Shown: one piece after another, positions 9,034 through 17,852 of the stretch
Layout of the letters: every line of letters begins with the position of its first letter
Position numbering within the stretch: the first letter of the stretch is position 1
Assembly: GCA_947379895.1 (NCBI GenBank)
Contig: CANCPA010000026.1
Span: 1-35,591 of the forward strand
Direction of reading: 5' to 3'
Origin: Chitinophagaceae bacterium
GTDB taxonomy: Bacteria > Bacteroidota > Bacteroidia > Chitinophagales > Chitinophagaceae
DNA length: 35,591 bases
The notes under the pieces: model-generated
The model's database searches: none
Told to the model about the DNA's origin: nothing
The model's input: the letters and a program-made list of their open reading frames with translations, nothing else
Position numbers and translations under genes: made by a program

Positions 9034-10234
9034 TTGCTATAGGTTTATAAATTCTTATTTTTCCTGTCAAAAGGTTTTGCATCATACCCTGTTTTAGTTG
9101 TTTGTATTTCTCCAACTTCGTTTCTAATGCTGTTATTTCATTATCCATATCGGAAAGGATTGTAGCAATTTGTGATTGTTCTTCTTGTTTGATAGGAAAA
9201 CTAATTTCTAACTCTCTCAAAACACCTAATGAAATGAACTTTTGGATTCCTCCATCAAGTTTACTTTCAAGGTAAGTTTGGAATAAGTTTGAATTAATTA
9301 GTTGTATCAAAAAATAGTTGTAAACTTTTTTTGGTTTCAATAAAGCAACATTCTTAATACAGAAATCAGGATTAAAATCTACTAATACTGCATTCCCAAT
9401 TGTTCCTATCATAGACATAATTATATCCCCATTATCTACTTTGGAACGTTGATTAATTTGATTTGCATCCTCTTTGGAAATTAAAGAAACATCAGTATAA
9501 TCAAGTTTTGAATTTATTATATTCTTTGAAGTTATAAAATAGACCCCATCATTTACATATTTTGGCGAATCGTGAGTTCCATCTCTTACATCACAGACCT
9601 CCCCCAATTTCTTCACTTCCCATCCTCCCTTAGGTTTCAACAATTCCTGCATTGCCCCTTGTTTGATGTTTCTTTTTTTGGCAATTAAACCTTCAAGACT
9701 ACTAATCAAACTATCCGTATCCGATAAGGCAGTCGCAATTGCTGTTTGCTCGGATATAGATAAAGGATAAGGAAATGAAAAGCCTTCCATTTCCCATTTT
9801 TGAGTATGAACTAAAGCAGAAGCTCCATGAGCATTATCTTCTATATATTTTGTTAGGTTTTTTAATGCGTATTTAAAGTATGACTTGTCAATTTTTTCTT
9901 CATTTATTAAAATTTTCCAAGTGTGATAATTTAATAGTGCCTTAGTACCTTGCCATACATGTGGCCCGAATGAAGTTCCCCTACTTCCTGACCAAGCAAA
10001 AAGAAGTTGCCCATTTTCAACTTCAATTTTACTATCATATTGTCCTTCATAATAATTAAAATCTTCCGAACCATTTAAGTTTTGAATACGAATAATGGGA
10101 AGACCATTCTTTTTCCATTCAAATGGTTTAAACCCCCTCCCATTTATTAATTGGCAAACGTCTTTTATTTTGCTCACTTGCCAATCATCTGGAATTACGC
10201 CTACTTCTGTTTGTTTATACCCTTGTGCTACCAT
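9023..10234 (-). CDS. hsdS: Type I restriction specificity subunit
   Basis: The specificity subunit, with two target-recognition domains that each read half of a bipartite DNA site. TRD1 covers roughly residues 10-170 and TRD2 roughly 205-355 from the ATG used here. Each is followed by a conserved helical spacer: the first ends IKQGAMQELL and the second LKQGMMQNLLTGKIRI. The opening GYKQTEVGVIPDDW is typical of HsdS. The ATG at 10234 is preferred over an upstream TTG at 10258. It is separated from abiEii by about 185 bases that carry four copies of an octamer, so it may have its own control. Recognition sequence cannot be read from the protein. Confidence 0.95.
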   Translation of the reverse strand: MVAQGYKQTEVGVIPDDWQVSKIKDVCQLINGRGFKPFEWKKNGLPIIRIQNLNGSEDFNYYEGQYDSKIEVENGQLLFAWSGSRGTSFGPHVWQGTKALLNYHTWKILINEEKIDKSYFKYALKNLTKYIEDNAHGASALVHTQKWEMEGFSFPYPLSISEQTAIATALSDTDSLISSLEGLIAKKRNIKQGAMQELLKPKGGWEVKKLGEVCDVRDGTHDSPKYVNDGVYFITSKNIINSKLDYTDVSLISKEDANQINQRSKVDNGDIIMSMIGTIGNAVLVDFNPDFCIKNVALLKPKKVYNYFLIQLINSNLFQTYLESKLDGGIQKFISLGVLRELEISFPIKQEEQSQIATILSDMDNEITALETKLEKYKQLKQGMMQNLLTGKIRIYKPIANEQ

Positions 10235-10287
10235 AAGTTTTCTTTTTATGCTTATCAAAACTACAAAGTCTGCTGCTTTTATGTAAT

Positions 10288-10378
10288 TGTTAGCTGTCTT
10301 TTACCAAAAGCGGACAGGTTTACCACATAAGCTGTCAGCTTTTTGCAAATGTCAGCTCTCTTTGCTTCAATGTTAGCT
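10288..10378. repeat. Four TGTYAGCT octamers upstream of hsdS
   Basis: The octamer TGTTAGCT or TGTCAGCT occurs at 10288, 10333, 10350 and 10371, all in one orientation, within the 185-base gap between abiEii and hsdS. The last two are 21 bases apart. Such clustering just upstream of hsdS could be a protein-binding site that controls hsdSR expression separately from hsdM. This is a positional inference. Confidence 0.45.
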
Positions 10379-10418
10379 AACAATGGGTTAAATGGTGTTA
10401 TCACGCCACTTGCTCACT

Positions 10419-11438
10419 CTAACCCCAGCCTATATTATTAATCCTTGTTTGTAAAACGTTCAATTGCTTTATCAACTCTCCAAAAGACAATGCTTCGCCA
10501 TAAATCATATTTTCTGTCATTGCCTTATAGTCTTTTTCCCAATCGTGCAATAGGCTATCAGGGGGTATAAATCGAATATGTTTGGGGCTATGCTTGCTAT
10601 AATCAATGCCCGAAATATGGGTAAAATGTTCTCGGTGTGCTATGATGGTGTTATACAAATCTCCGTTTGCCAATGCTTTTTCAGCATAACCAGTTTGCTG
10701 TAGCTTTTCTATGTCGTACAAGTGGCGGCTTAAACGCTCTACCCTTACCTTGTCCTTTGGTTTTTGAAACTCCTCGTGAAGCAGAAAAATCTTTTCTAAA
10801 AATGTCCTTTCAGGGTTTACAATAGGAATAGCAATGGATGTATCGCTAAATGGTCTACCACTAAATCTATCGGCAACCATGGTGGTTATCTCTCTTACAG
10901 AAAATGGTTCTTTTAGCGACCTACAACCTATTTCTACCAGTAGCCCTGGCTTTAGATAACTCTCTTTCTCAGTAAGTTTAGGGTAATAAATTTCTATAAT
11001 AATAGGGTCTTGGTCGTGATTAACCACTTCACGATACTTTATTTCTACCCCTACAAAGCCCAATTCATTAAACCTTCTTTGTAGTTCGGGGGTGAAGGTT
11101 TTAGTCATAAACTCGAAAGAGTTCCTTCTAAGCTTTCTTATATCAGCTTTGCTTATCTCTCCACTAAACCCTAAGTATTCCCTATCCAATGCCAAGTCTA
11201 TATCTTCCGAAAAGCGTTTTATCAAATCCCACCCCTTGCTTAAAGAAGTGCCCCCCTTAAACAATAGCGACTTAGCACATTCGGTAGAGAATATAACCGC
11301 CAATGTATGCGCCACCCACCAATCCTTTTCTATGGCAAAATCGGGCAACCTAACCTGCCTACCTGTTTCCTGAAATATATTCAGTTTGGTTTGGTTGGGC
11401 AGTTTATACCATTCTTGTAAGTGTGTCAGGCTATTCAT
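10419..11438 (-). CDS. abiEii: AbiEii-family nucleotidyltransferase toxin
   Basis: A 339-residue protein with the nucleotidyltransferase signature of AbiEii toxins: GGTSLSKGW (62-70) followed by RFSEDIDLAL with Asp79 and Asp81 as the metal-binding pair. AbiEii toxins modify cell components by nucleotide transfer and arrest growth; some relatives target tRNA acceptor ends. The start overlaps the end of the upstream antitoxin gene by 8 bases, the usual arrangement for AbiE type IV toxin-antitoxin pairs. The pair sits inside the type I restriction operon, between hsdM and hsdS, which suggests joint defence or that the pair stabilises the island. Catalytic residues are intact. Confidence 0.92.
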   Translation of the reverse strand: MNSLTHLQEWYKLPNQTKLNIFQETGRQVRLPDFAIEKDWWVAHTLAVIFSTECAKSLLFKGGTSLSKGWDLIKRFSEDIDLALDREYLGFSGEISKADIRKLRRNSFEFMTKTFTPELQRRFNELGFVGVEIKYREVVNHDQDPIIIEIYYPKLTEKESYLKPGLLVEIGCRSLKEPFSVREITTMVADRFSGRPFSDTSIAIPIVNPERTFLEKIFLLHEEFQKPKDKVRVERLSRHLYDIEKLQQTGYAEKALANGDLYNTIIAHREHFTHISGIDYSKHSPKHIRFIPPDSLLHDWEKDYKAMTENMIYGEALSFGELIKQLNVLQTRINNIGWG

Positions 11439-12045
11439 TAGGCTTTTCGGGTTTAGTGAAAATCAGATTTCTTATCCAATCGGGGGCGACCAACCTATCA
11501 TTTTTAAGGTTATAATCGGTCTCTTTTTTAAGTAATTCCTTAATCTTTTCTATTTCATCCTCTTGTACTTTATCCTTACCAATACTTCGCAATGCCTGAA
11601 TAGCCAATTTACTAACCTCGCCATTGGCACTAAGCATTTTGGCACTTGCTTTTTTAAGTGCTATTTTTTGATTGCCTACTTTTATTTCTCGTGGAGAAGA
11701 ATCGGTATAATAAACAATGTTTAGCGGTACTTGTGTAGTAAGACCGAGTTTGTATAAAGCGTAACTACCAGTAGGAACAATGCGGGCTTTGTCTCTTTTA
11801 GCAATCGCATTGGCAATTTCATCCACACTTGGCAGTACCACCCCTATAAACTTATCCTTTTTTGGACGAACATATATACCTGCCGCCACCCTATATAATT
11901 CGCCCGACAAAACAAGCCTTTCCAATGCTTTATTAATAGACTTTATGCCGCCGCCAATAGCGGCAAAATTCTCTACAAAAAAGAGCGAACCCCTCTTGGT
12001 ATTTTTAATTTTATCTAATGCTTTATCATAAACGCTTTCAGCCAT
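11431..12045 (-). CDS. abiEi: AbiEi-type antitoxin/transcriptional autoregulator (DUF6088-like)
   Basis: A 204-residue protein that starts with a winged-helix-like region (KIKNTKRGSLFFVENF, then SINKALERLVLSGEL and YRVAAGIYVRP), followed by the AbiEi C-terminal region (PTGSYALYKLGLTTQVP). It belongs to the AbiEi/DUF6088 group of antitoxins, which neutralise AbiEii and repress their own promoter by binding inverted repeats. A perfect 12-bp inverted repeat lies 15 bases upstream of its ATG and fits this. It overlaps abiEii by 8 bases. Its closest kin are unannotated DUF6088 proteins, so the antitoxin role rests on similarity and on its partner. Confidence 0.85.
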   Translation of the reverse strand: MAESVYDKALDKIKNTKRGSLFFVENFAAIGGGIKSINKALERLVLSGELYRVAAGIYVRPKKDKFIGVVLPSVDEIANAIAKRDKARIVPTGSYALYKLGLTTQVPLNIVYYTDSSPREIKVGNQKIALKKASAKMLSANGEVSKLAIQALRSIGKDKVQEDEIEKIKELLKKETDYNLKNDRLVAPDWIRNLIFTKPEKPNE

Positions 12046-12060
12046 ATTTTAACATTTATT

Positions 12061-12096
12061 TTGTCGCAAATTAAGCAACAATTTGCGACAATGCAA
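12061..12096 (-). promoter_or_regulatory. abiE promoter overlapped by a 12-bp inverted repeat operator
   Basis: TTGTCGCAAATT (12061-12072) is repeated exactly inverted at 12080-12091 with a 7-base spacer. On the minus strand, TTAATTTG (12067-12074, five of six consensus positions of TAnnTTTG) lies within it, with a TTG 19 bases upstream (12094-12096). The operator therefore covers a possible internal promoter for abiEi-abiEii. AbiEi proteins are known to bind inverted repeats for autoregulation. Confidence 0.6.
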
Positions 12097-12163
12097 CATC
12101 AGTATAACATGAATATAACAACAATGAAACATTTCATTTTGAAACTCGTAGAAGACCAATACT

Positions 12164-14593
12164 TTATATACTAAAACCCATCCTTATTAAATGTTCCTTA
12201 ACCTTATTCTCTAATGCAGCTACCTCTTTCGTCTGCAGTGGCATAGGCGTTTCATATCTTTCTATCAATTCTTTTATCCTGCCTGTTAATTGTTGGCTTA
12301 CCCTTTCCATTTCGGCTTTAACAGTTATCTCAATAGCTGGCAACCACTTATCCTCCACTACAATAACTTTTACCTCCGCTTCTGTTAGGGTAGGGTATTT
12401 TTCGTAAGCCAATTTATCAAGTGTTTCTTCTCTATCACGAATGTTTGTTTTCAGCTCGCTTTGCTGTTTATCTAGTGCCAACCATTGCTTTAATATTTCG
12501 ACATCCTCCTCAAAATCATCATCATCCTTTATCTCCTTAAAACGTTTGCTTACTTCTGCCTTGTTAATCTTTTCTAGTTCTGAAAAAGCCCCATCTTCTC
12601 CAGAATTTTCTTCCTCTAGTTCTGTTATAGAAGAAAGTGTGGTTTCTAATTCTGTCTGTTTTTCATTGATTGCAGCTTGTTCCTTTGCAAAATACTTAAC
12701 TACCAAAATAGTTTTAGGTACTAAATCACAAACCCATCCTTTGTCTTTTAGTTTTCCTTTGTCCTTCCCTGCTTTCACTTCTTCTAAAACCCTTCTTGTT
12801 TCAGCTTTCCAACCATCAGCAGCTATCAGGTAGGCATCATCCTGCATGGTTTCGTTCCAGTAATTCATCAAGTGCTGATATACATCATAAGCATTAATGA
12901 GTCTTGCTGTTTTGAAAGTATTCAACAAGTTTTCAGCTAATAGTTCTATCAATAATTTGGGCTTACCTTCTTTATCAAATCCATTAAGGTTCGATAATTC
13001 CTGTTGTTTCCATGCTTCAAAAATGGCAGCATTTACTTTTTGAAGTTCATGAAACTCCTTGTTTTGATGAATAATTGATTTAATTTCTGTTGCTTTTTGG
13101 GTAGCTTTCACATATCCTGTACGGTTAGCAGCTTCAAAAAGAGATGCCCTTAAACTCGGAAGAACAGTCCAAAACGATTGCAAATCATCAATATCACTTA
13201 CAGGTATCCCGCCATTTAGATGGGCATCAATATCTTGTATATCCTCCCTTTCTGTAGCATCAATATATCTAGGTATGTTTAGATTGTAATCGTTTTTCAC
13301 ATCTGCAATCTCATCAAGCGGTACCATCCTAGAAAACTTTTCAATGGATTCTAATTTGGTAAAAGCATCTACTGTTTTATGAATATCCTGATCCCTAAGC
13401 CTATTCTTATTGCCATCCTTAATAAATCCTTTTGAGGCATCAATCATAAAAATACCCTTACGGGCACTTGCATTTTCCTTATCCATCACCAATATACAAG
13501 CGGGAATACCTGTGCCATAAAATAAGTTGGCAGGCAAACCAATTACGCCTTTCAAAATACCTGATGTTATTAATTGTTTACGGATGCCAGCCTCGGCATT
13601 CCCCCTGAATAAAACCCCATGAGGAAGGATACATGCCGCTTTTCCTGTGCTCTTCATGGAACGGATAATGTGCAATAGATAAGCATAATCCCCTTGTTTG
13701 CTAGGCGGAACACCCCAGCTAAATCGCCTGTAAATATCATCTGCAGGTGAAAGCCCCGTACTCCAAGTTTTATCTGAAAAGGGGGGATTGGCTACCACAT
13801 AATCATAAGTTCTCAAATTATCTCCCACTAAAAACTTTGGTGATGCAAGGGTATTACCAGCCATAATGTTGGCAGTAGTAAAATTGTGCAATATCATGTT
13901 CATCCTAGCCAAACCCGAAGTGGTTACATCTTTTTCTTGACCTTCTAAGGTGATTTTCTTACCTGCTTCTGCTGCCACTTTCAATAATAAGGAACCTGAA
14001 CCGCAGGTAGGGTCGTAGCCAGTAGTTGCTGCCACTGAATTTTGAGGTGTAATACCAATTACTTTGGCTAATATCCTACTAACCTCGGATGGAGTATAAA
14101 ATTGACCTTTGCTTTTACCACTTTCTTGAGCAAAGTGCTGCATCAGATATTCGTATGCATCGCCCAATATGTCGTCATGGTCGGCTCTATTTTTCGAGAA
14201 GTCCAACAATGGATTCTTGAAAATATTGATAAGATTGGTTAATCTATCAACCATTGCCTTTCCTTCTCCAAGTTTGTTTGGGTCATTGAAATCAGGGAAG
14301 TCGTTTCGGGAAAGCTTGATGTTATTATCAATTAATGGTTGGATAATTTGGGTATTTATTCTTTCCCCAATATCATCTTTTCCTCTCAATTCAAGCATAT
14401 CCTTGAAGCTAGAGCCGATAGGGATTTTAACTGCTGGCTCAAAGTCATCAGAGTCAGCATACTTATCGGAGATATACTTGATGAAAAGCATGAACAGGAC
14501 ATAGTCCTTGTATTGGCTAGCATCCATACCTCCCCTCAACTCATCACAACTAGCCCATATAGAACTATATAATTCGGATTTCTTTATTGCCAT
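12164..14593 (-). CDS. hsdM: Type I N6-adenine methyltransferase subunit
   Basis: The modification subunit, which with HsdS methylates adenines in the target and protects host DNA. The N-terminal helical domain (residues 1-150) is followed by GQFYTP (163-168), SAM motif I DPTCGSG (194-200) and the catalytic NPPF (269-272). At 809 residues it is about 300 longer than E. coli HsdM (529). The extra C-terminal part (about 500-809) is charged and predicted coiled coil, rich in Glu and Lys; long forms like this are common in some phyla. It is the first gene of the operon, about 118 bases upstream of abiEi. Motifs are intact. Confidence 0.96.
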   Translation of the reverse strand: MAIKKSELYSSIWASCDELRGGMDASQYKDYVLFMLFIKYISDKYADSDDFEPAVKIPIGSSFKDMLELRGKDDIGERINTQIIQPLIDNNIKLSRNDFPDFNDPNKLGEGKAMVDRLTNLINIFKNPLLDFSKNRADHDDILGDAYEYLMQHFAQESGKSKGQFYTPSEVSRILAKVIGITPQNSVAATTGYDPTCGSGSLLLKVAAEAGKKITLEGQEKDVTTSGLARMNMILHNFTTANIMAGNTLASPKFLVGDNLRTYDYVVANPPFSDKTWSTGLSPADDIYRRFSWGVPPSKQGDYAYLLHIIRSMKSTGKAACILPHGVLFRGNAEAGIRKQLITSGILKGVIGLPANLFYGTGIPACILVMDKENASARKGIFMIDASKGFIKDGNKNRLRDQDIHKTVDAFTKLESIEKFSRMVPLDEIADVKNDYNLNIPRYIDATEREDIQDIDAHLNGGIPVSDIDDLQSFWTVLPSLRASLFEAANRTGYVKATQKATEIKSIIHQNKEFHELQKVNAAIFEAWKQQELSNLNGFDKEGKPKLLIELLAENLLNTFKTARLINAYDVYQHLMNYWNETMQDDAYLIAADGWKAETRRVLEEVKAGKDKGKLKDKGWVCDLVPKTILVVKYFAKEQAAINEKQTELETTLSSITELEEENSGEDGAFSELEKINKAEVSKRFKEIKDDDDFEEDVEILKQWLALDKQQSELKTNIRDREETLDKLAYEKYPTLTEAEVKVIVVEDKWLPAIEITVKAEMERVSQQLTGRIKELIERYETPMPLQTKEVAALENKVKEHLIRMGFSI

Positions 14594-15199
14594 TTCTAAT
14601 TTGTATTTACATTTTTCTATTTAAAACCCAATAATATGAATTGAAATTTGTAGCCAAATAAATCTAACAAATTGTTATTTCTGAATAAATGGCAATTTGT
14701 ATAGTCAGCAAATAATCTTGTACATATTCAGCAATAAAACTACTTTCTGATGCCGTAAAGGTGGGTGATTTATTGGTATGAATAAATGAAAAATTAGTTA
14801 AAGCAAATTATCCCTGTATTCTTATCTTGTAATTATACTTGTTTTAATCTAAAAATGCATTCCAATATTTTCCCACCAACTCTGTTGTACACATTAAATA
14901 TTCTAAAGTCCTCCTTTTTAATACCTACCTTACCCCACTAAACAAGGGTATTAAGCTTTAATCCCCCAAATCCCAATAATTTATCTCTCACAAAAGGTCA
15001 ATTTATTCAACCTCGAATCACAAATTCGGTTTGAATTGAATTGACCATTTCACAAAATTATATAATACACAATCTGAAATTCACAAAGGAATTTGGGATT
15101 TGTATATGTATGCCCCCGTCATACAACCACCTCCAAAACAAGCCCCCGCCTAACCTCTGGGAGGCAATAATGCCCCTATAACAATTTAATTATTTAACC
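14594..15199. promoter_or_regulatory. Divergent control region with a 50-base imperfect palindrome
   Basis: This 606-base gap separates hsdM (-) from the recombination module (+), so it should hold both promoters. The main structure is an interrupted inverted repeat at 14997-15046 built from three nested arms: GGTCAATT with AATTGACC, ATTCAA with TTGAAT, and CGAAT with ATTCG around a 5-base loop. A second pair, CAAATCCCAA at 14967-14976 and its complement at 15093-15102, flanks it. These could be an operator or an origin-type structure. I see no gene here and no clear -7/-33 pair. Confidence 0.45.
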
Positions 15200-15556
15200 A
15201 TGGTTAAGGTAGCAGGATTTAAAGAGGTAAAAAAATCAGATGGAACCTCATTTATCACATTGGAATTAATGGGAGGAATCGAAATGGTTCAATCTCAACA
15301 AACAGGGAATTACTACGCAACAGTGCGTAAATGTAGAGTTCCTAGTACGTTCGATTCAAACATCGCAGAGATGATGATTGGTCAGACAATCGAAGGTGAC
15401 ATTATAAGGGTAGCAGTTGACCCTTATGAGTACGTAAATCAACAAACTGGAGAGCAGCTTACCCTACATCACTCGTATGCTTATCGTCCAAAAGGCTCAA
15501 TTGAGTTGATTCGATATGTAGAAGAGCCGATTCTAGAAGTAAGAAAGATTGGGTGA
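15200..15556 (+). CDS. Small beta-rich protein, possibly OB-fold
   Basis: A 118-residue protein that I do not recognise by family. Alternating hydrophobic strands, the frequent Gly and Tyr, and its place directly before a RecA-like ATPase suggest a single-strand-binding or OB-fold-like partner, but this is inference only. It has no signal peptide or membrane segment. It is the first gene of the plus-strand operon and is followed by the ATPase after 66 bases. The start at the ATG 15200 has no Shine-Dalgarno, as is usual for this phylum. Confidence 0.75.
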   Translation: MVKVAGFKEVKKSDGTSFITLELMGGIEMVQSQQTGNYYATVRKCRVPSTFDSNIAEMMIGQTIEGDIIRVAVDPYEYVNQQTGEQLTLHHSYAYRPKGSIELIRYVEEPILEVRKIG

Positions 15557-15622
15557 CACAAACAAGGGGTTGATGGAAATGTCCGTCAGCCCTTTCATTT
15601 TTTAACTATTAAAACATCATTT

Positions 15623-16504
15623 ATGATTTTACAAACAGCACAAAGAAAGAGGGCTAAAATCCGCATGAACATTGCGTCTCCCTCCGGTTTTGGAAAAACC
15701 TACTCATCGCTACTGATAGCCTATGGCTTATGCAATGATTGGAAAAAGATAGCAGTCATTGATACTGAAAATGATTCAGCATCGCTTTACTCTCATTTAG
15801 GGAGCTACAATACGTTGAGGCTTGATGCACCTTATTCTCCTGACAGATACATTGAAGCCATCAATACATGCGAAGAGGCAGGAATGGAGGTTATTATTAT
15901 TGATTCTGTTACACATGTCTGGAAAGGAACAGGTGGGGTATTAGAATACCAAACTTCACTAGGTGGTAAATACACTGATTGGGCTAAAGCTACTCCATTG
16001 TACATGCGGTTCATCAATGCTATACTACTATCAAAGTGTCATGTCATTACTACTAATCGAAAGAAACAAGGGTACAACATGATTACAGAAGGAAACAGGA
16101 CAAAAGTAGAGAAAGCTGGTCTGGACGATGAAATTAGGGATGGCTATGAGTATGAAATGACTATTGCATTCGAAGTAATTAATGAGAATCATCTAGCTAA
16201 AGCATCAAAAGACAGGACTTGCCTATTTGCCAATGTGCCTGAATTTGTACTAGGAGTACAGACAGGAACGAAGATTCTTGAATGGTGTAATAGTGGTGAC
16301 CCAATTACAGTTGATGATGTCAGTAAAAGGATTGGAGATATGACCACCATTCAACAACTATTATCTCTTTATCAAGAGTATCCACAGTTTAAAGATGTAC
16401 TCAAACCTGAATTTGAGCAACAGAAGAGAAGGATTCTTGTGAATCAGGAAGTAAACACACAATTAATTAATCAACAAAATTTATCATTAAATGGAGTACA
16501 CTAA
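15623..16504 (+). CDS. Sak4/RecA-like AAA ATPase, phage-type recombination protein
   Basis: A 293-residue P-loop ATPase. Walker A is SPSGFGKT (19-26) and Walker B is VIIID (90-94) followed by SVTHVW. The middle has a polar motif TTNRKKQGYN (His-free sensor-like region) and the end is a helical tail rich in Gln. The pattern fits the short RecA-like/AAA_24 proteins found in phages and islands (Sak4 group), which load on single-stranded DNA and promote annealing or strand exchange. Its last 14 bases overlap the next gene. With the preceding small protein and DUF3871 it forms a recombination or replication module. Family assignment is good; the exact activity is inferred. Confidence 0.85.
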   Translation: MILQTAQRKRAKIRMNIASPSGFGKTYSSLLIAYGLCNDWKKIAVIDTENDSASLYSHLGSYNTLRLDAPYSPDRYIEAINTCEEAGMEVIIIDSVTHVWKGTGGVLEYQTSLGGKYTDWAKATPLYMRFINAILLSKCHVITTNRKKQGYNMITEGNRTKVEKAGLDDEIRDGYEYEMTIAFEVINENHLAKASKDRTCLFANVPEFVLGVQTGTKILEWCNSGDPITVDDVSKRIGDMTTIQQLLSLYQEYPQFKDVLKPEFEQQKRRILVNQEVNTQLINQQNLSLNGVH

Positions 16505-17474
16505 CAGCCTACAATTAGAAGTCATTCAACCCATTGAAGTTGAAGAAATGACAAGTACAGGAAAGCCCTTTATTGAGGCGAATACCGTATCGAGTAACAT
16601 GGATGAGATTAGGAAGAATCACATCATACCAGTTTTTGTAAAGGATAATGAACCTCTCGTAAGTCATTCGGAATTCATTGATTCCAGCTGCAGGATAGCA
16701 AGCGATATCTTCCACGATGAGATTATCCTCAAGCCAAACATCAGGTTATCGCATCCTATCAAGGGCAGAATTCCAGAGGCAAAGCATAAGCCTGCTAATC
16801 AATTGATGGATTGGGAGACAACTCTGTACTACGAACGAATGGCATTCATCATTGAAGTTCCTAGTATAAGAGGTTTGGTAGGAGGAAATGAACTTTCTCT
16901 AACTATTGGCGGTGTAAAGGCATATAACACTGATAATCTTTACAGCAGGAGCATGAGTGAACAGAATTTCAAGATATTCATCGGCTTTCAGAATAAGGTA
17001 TGTACCAATCTTTGCGTTTGGACAGACGGGTTTATGTCAGATGTTAAAGTCAAGAATATTGAGCAATTAAATATCTGTATTCGCACACTACTCGAAAGCT
17101 ACAACAAGAACTATCATCTTCATCATCTGCAGCAACTCACTGAATATTATCTAACTGAACAGCAGTTTGCACAGCTAATCGGCAGGTGTAGAATGTATCA
17201 GCAGATACCTCAATCAATGAGGAATGATATACCAGCTTTGTTATTTGGTGACCAACAGATGAATAACGTTGTAAGAGATTTTTACAGAGATGACAGTTTT
17301 TGTAGGGATGGAAATGGAAATATCAATTTATGGAAATTGTACAACCTATTTACAGGTGCTAATAAATCCAGCTACATCGATACTTTCCTTGACAAGTCAG
17401 TAAATGCCTATCAATTTGTTGAGCAGGTAAAGTGGGGATTACAAGGCAACTCACATAGTTGGTATTTGAATTAA
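16491..17474 (+). CDS. DUF3871-family protein
   Basis: A 327-residue protein resembling DUF3871 proteins of Bacteroidetes mobile elements. Characteristic are IIPVFVKDNEPLVSHSEFI (residues about 45-63), then a central region with SLTIGGVKAYN and KIFIGFQNKVCTNLCVW. The overall pattern recalls the DUF932 group encoded by plasmids and phages; function is unknown. It starts inside the end of the ATPase gene (14-base overlap), which implies co-expression and perhaps a shared role in DNA metabolism of the element. No signal peptide or membrane segments are seen. Confidence 0.8.
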   Translation: MEYTNSLQLEVIQPIEVEEMTSTGKPFIEANTVSSNMDEIRKNHIIPVFVKDNEPLVSHSEFIDSSCRIASDIFHDEIILKPNIRLSHPIKGRIPEAKHKPANQLMDWETTLYYERMAFIIEVPSIRGLVGGNELSLTIGGVKAYNTDNLYSRSMSEQNFKIFIGFQNKVCTNLCVWTDGFMSDVKVKNIEQLNICIRTLLESYNKNYHLHHLQQLTEYYLTEQQFAQLIGRCRMYQQIPQSMRNDIPALLFGDQQMNNVVRDFYRDDSFCRDGNGNINLWKLYNLFTGANKSSYIDTFLDKSVNAYQFVEQVKWGLQGNSHSWYLN

Positions 17475-17492
17475 GTAATCAAAAGCGATTTT

Positions 17493-17735
17493 ATGGATAG
17501 TCAGGAAATCAATTACGTGGATTGCAAGAGTATCCTAGTCATTAACGCTACAGGAAAAATGAGACAATTATTTGTACCTTTTCGTGTACAAGTAATTCTT
17601 GATAGCTCTACATTTAAAAAAGGTAGTTGGGTAATTGTTGACGAAGTACAAACTCACAAAAAGTTCAAGCTTATTTACAGAATTGGCATGAATTGGTGGC
17701 AATATGACTTGTTTCGTATTGCAGTTGTATTTTAA
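17493..17735 (+). CDS. Small hypothetical protein of the recombination operon
   Basis: An 80-residue protein that I do not recognise. It is hydrophobic and aromatic in its C-terminal half (NWWQYDLFRIAVVF). It starts 18 bases after the DUF3871 stop in the same direction and is followed 22 bases later by a strong terminator, so position supports it being real. No motif indicates a function. Confidence 0.6.
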   Translation: MDSQEINYVDCKSILVINATGKMRQLFVPFRVQVILDSSTFKKGSWVIVDEVQTHKKFKLIYRIGMNWWQYDLFRIAVVF

Positions 17736-17757
17736 AACAATCTTACTATCCCTAATC

Positions 17758-17796
17758 AATTGCTCCCGCCTAGCAAGCTAGGCGGGAGCAATTTTA
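17758..17796 (+). terminator. Strong intrinsic terminator of the recombination operon
   Basis: A 17-bp perfect inverted repeat (17758-17774 with 17777-17793) has a GC-rich core (GCTCCCGCC / GGCGGGAGC) and ends in ATTTTATTT. It would stop transcription after the 80-residue ORF and separates it from radC. The near-symmetry means it could work in both directions. Confidence 0.85.
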
Positions 17797-17852
17797 TTTC
17801 AACAGCCTGTCATTAGAAGTGAAAGACTTTAGACAGGATTAAACTAATTAAA

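Noticed and set aside
10288-10378. CRISPR array
   Set aside because: The repeats are only 8 bases and spacing is irregular (45, 17, 21), and no cas genes are present in the window.
12441-12833. Plus-strand ORF of 130 codons antisense to hsdM
   Set aside because: It lies wholly in hsdM, has a low-complexity Ser-rich translation and no start context; it is a frame shadow of the charged coiled-coil region.
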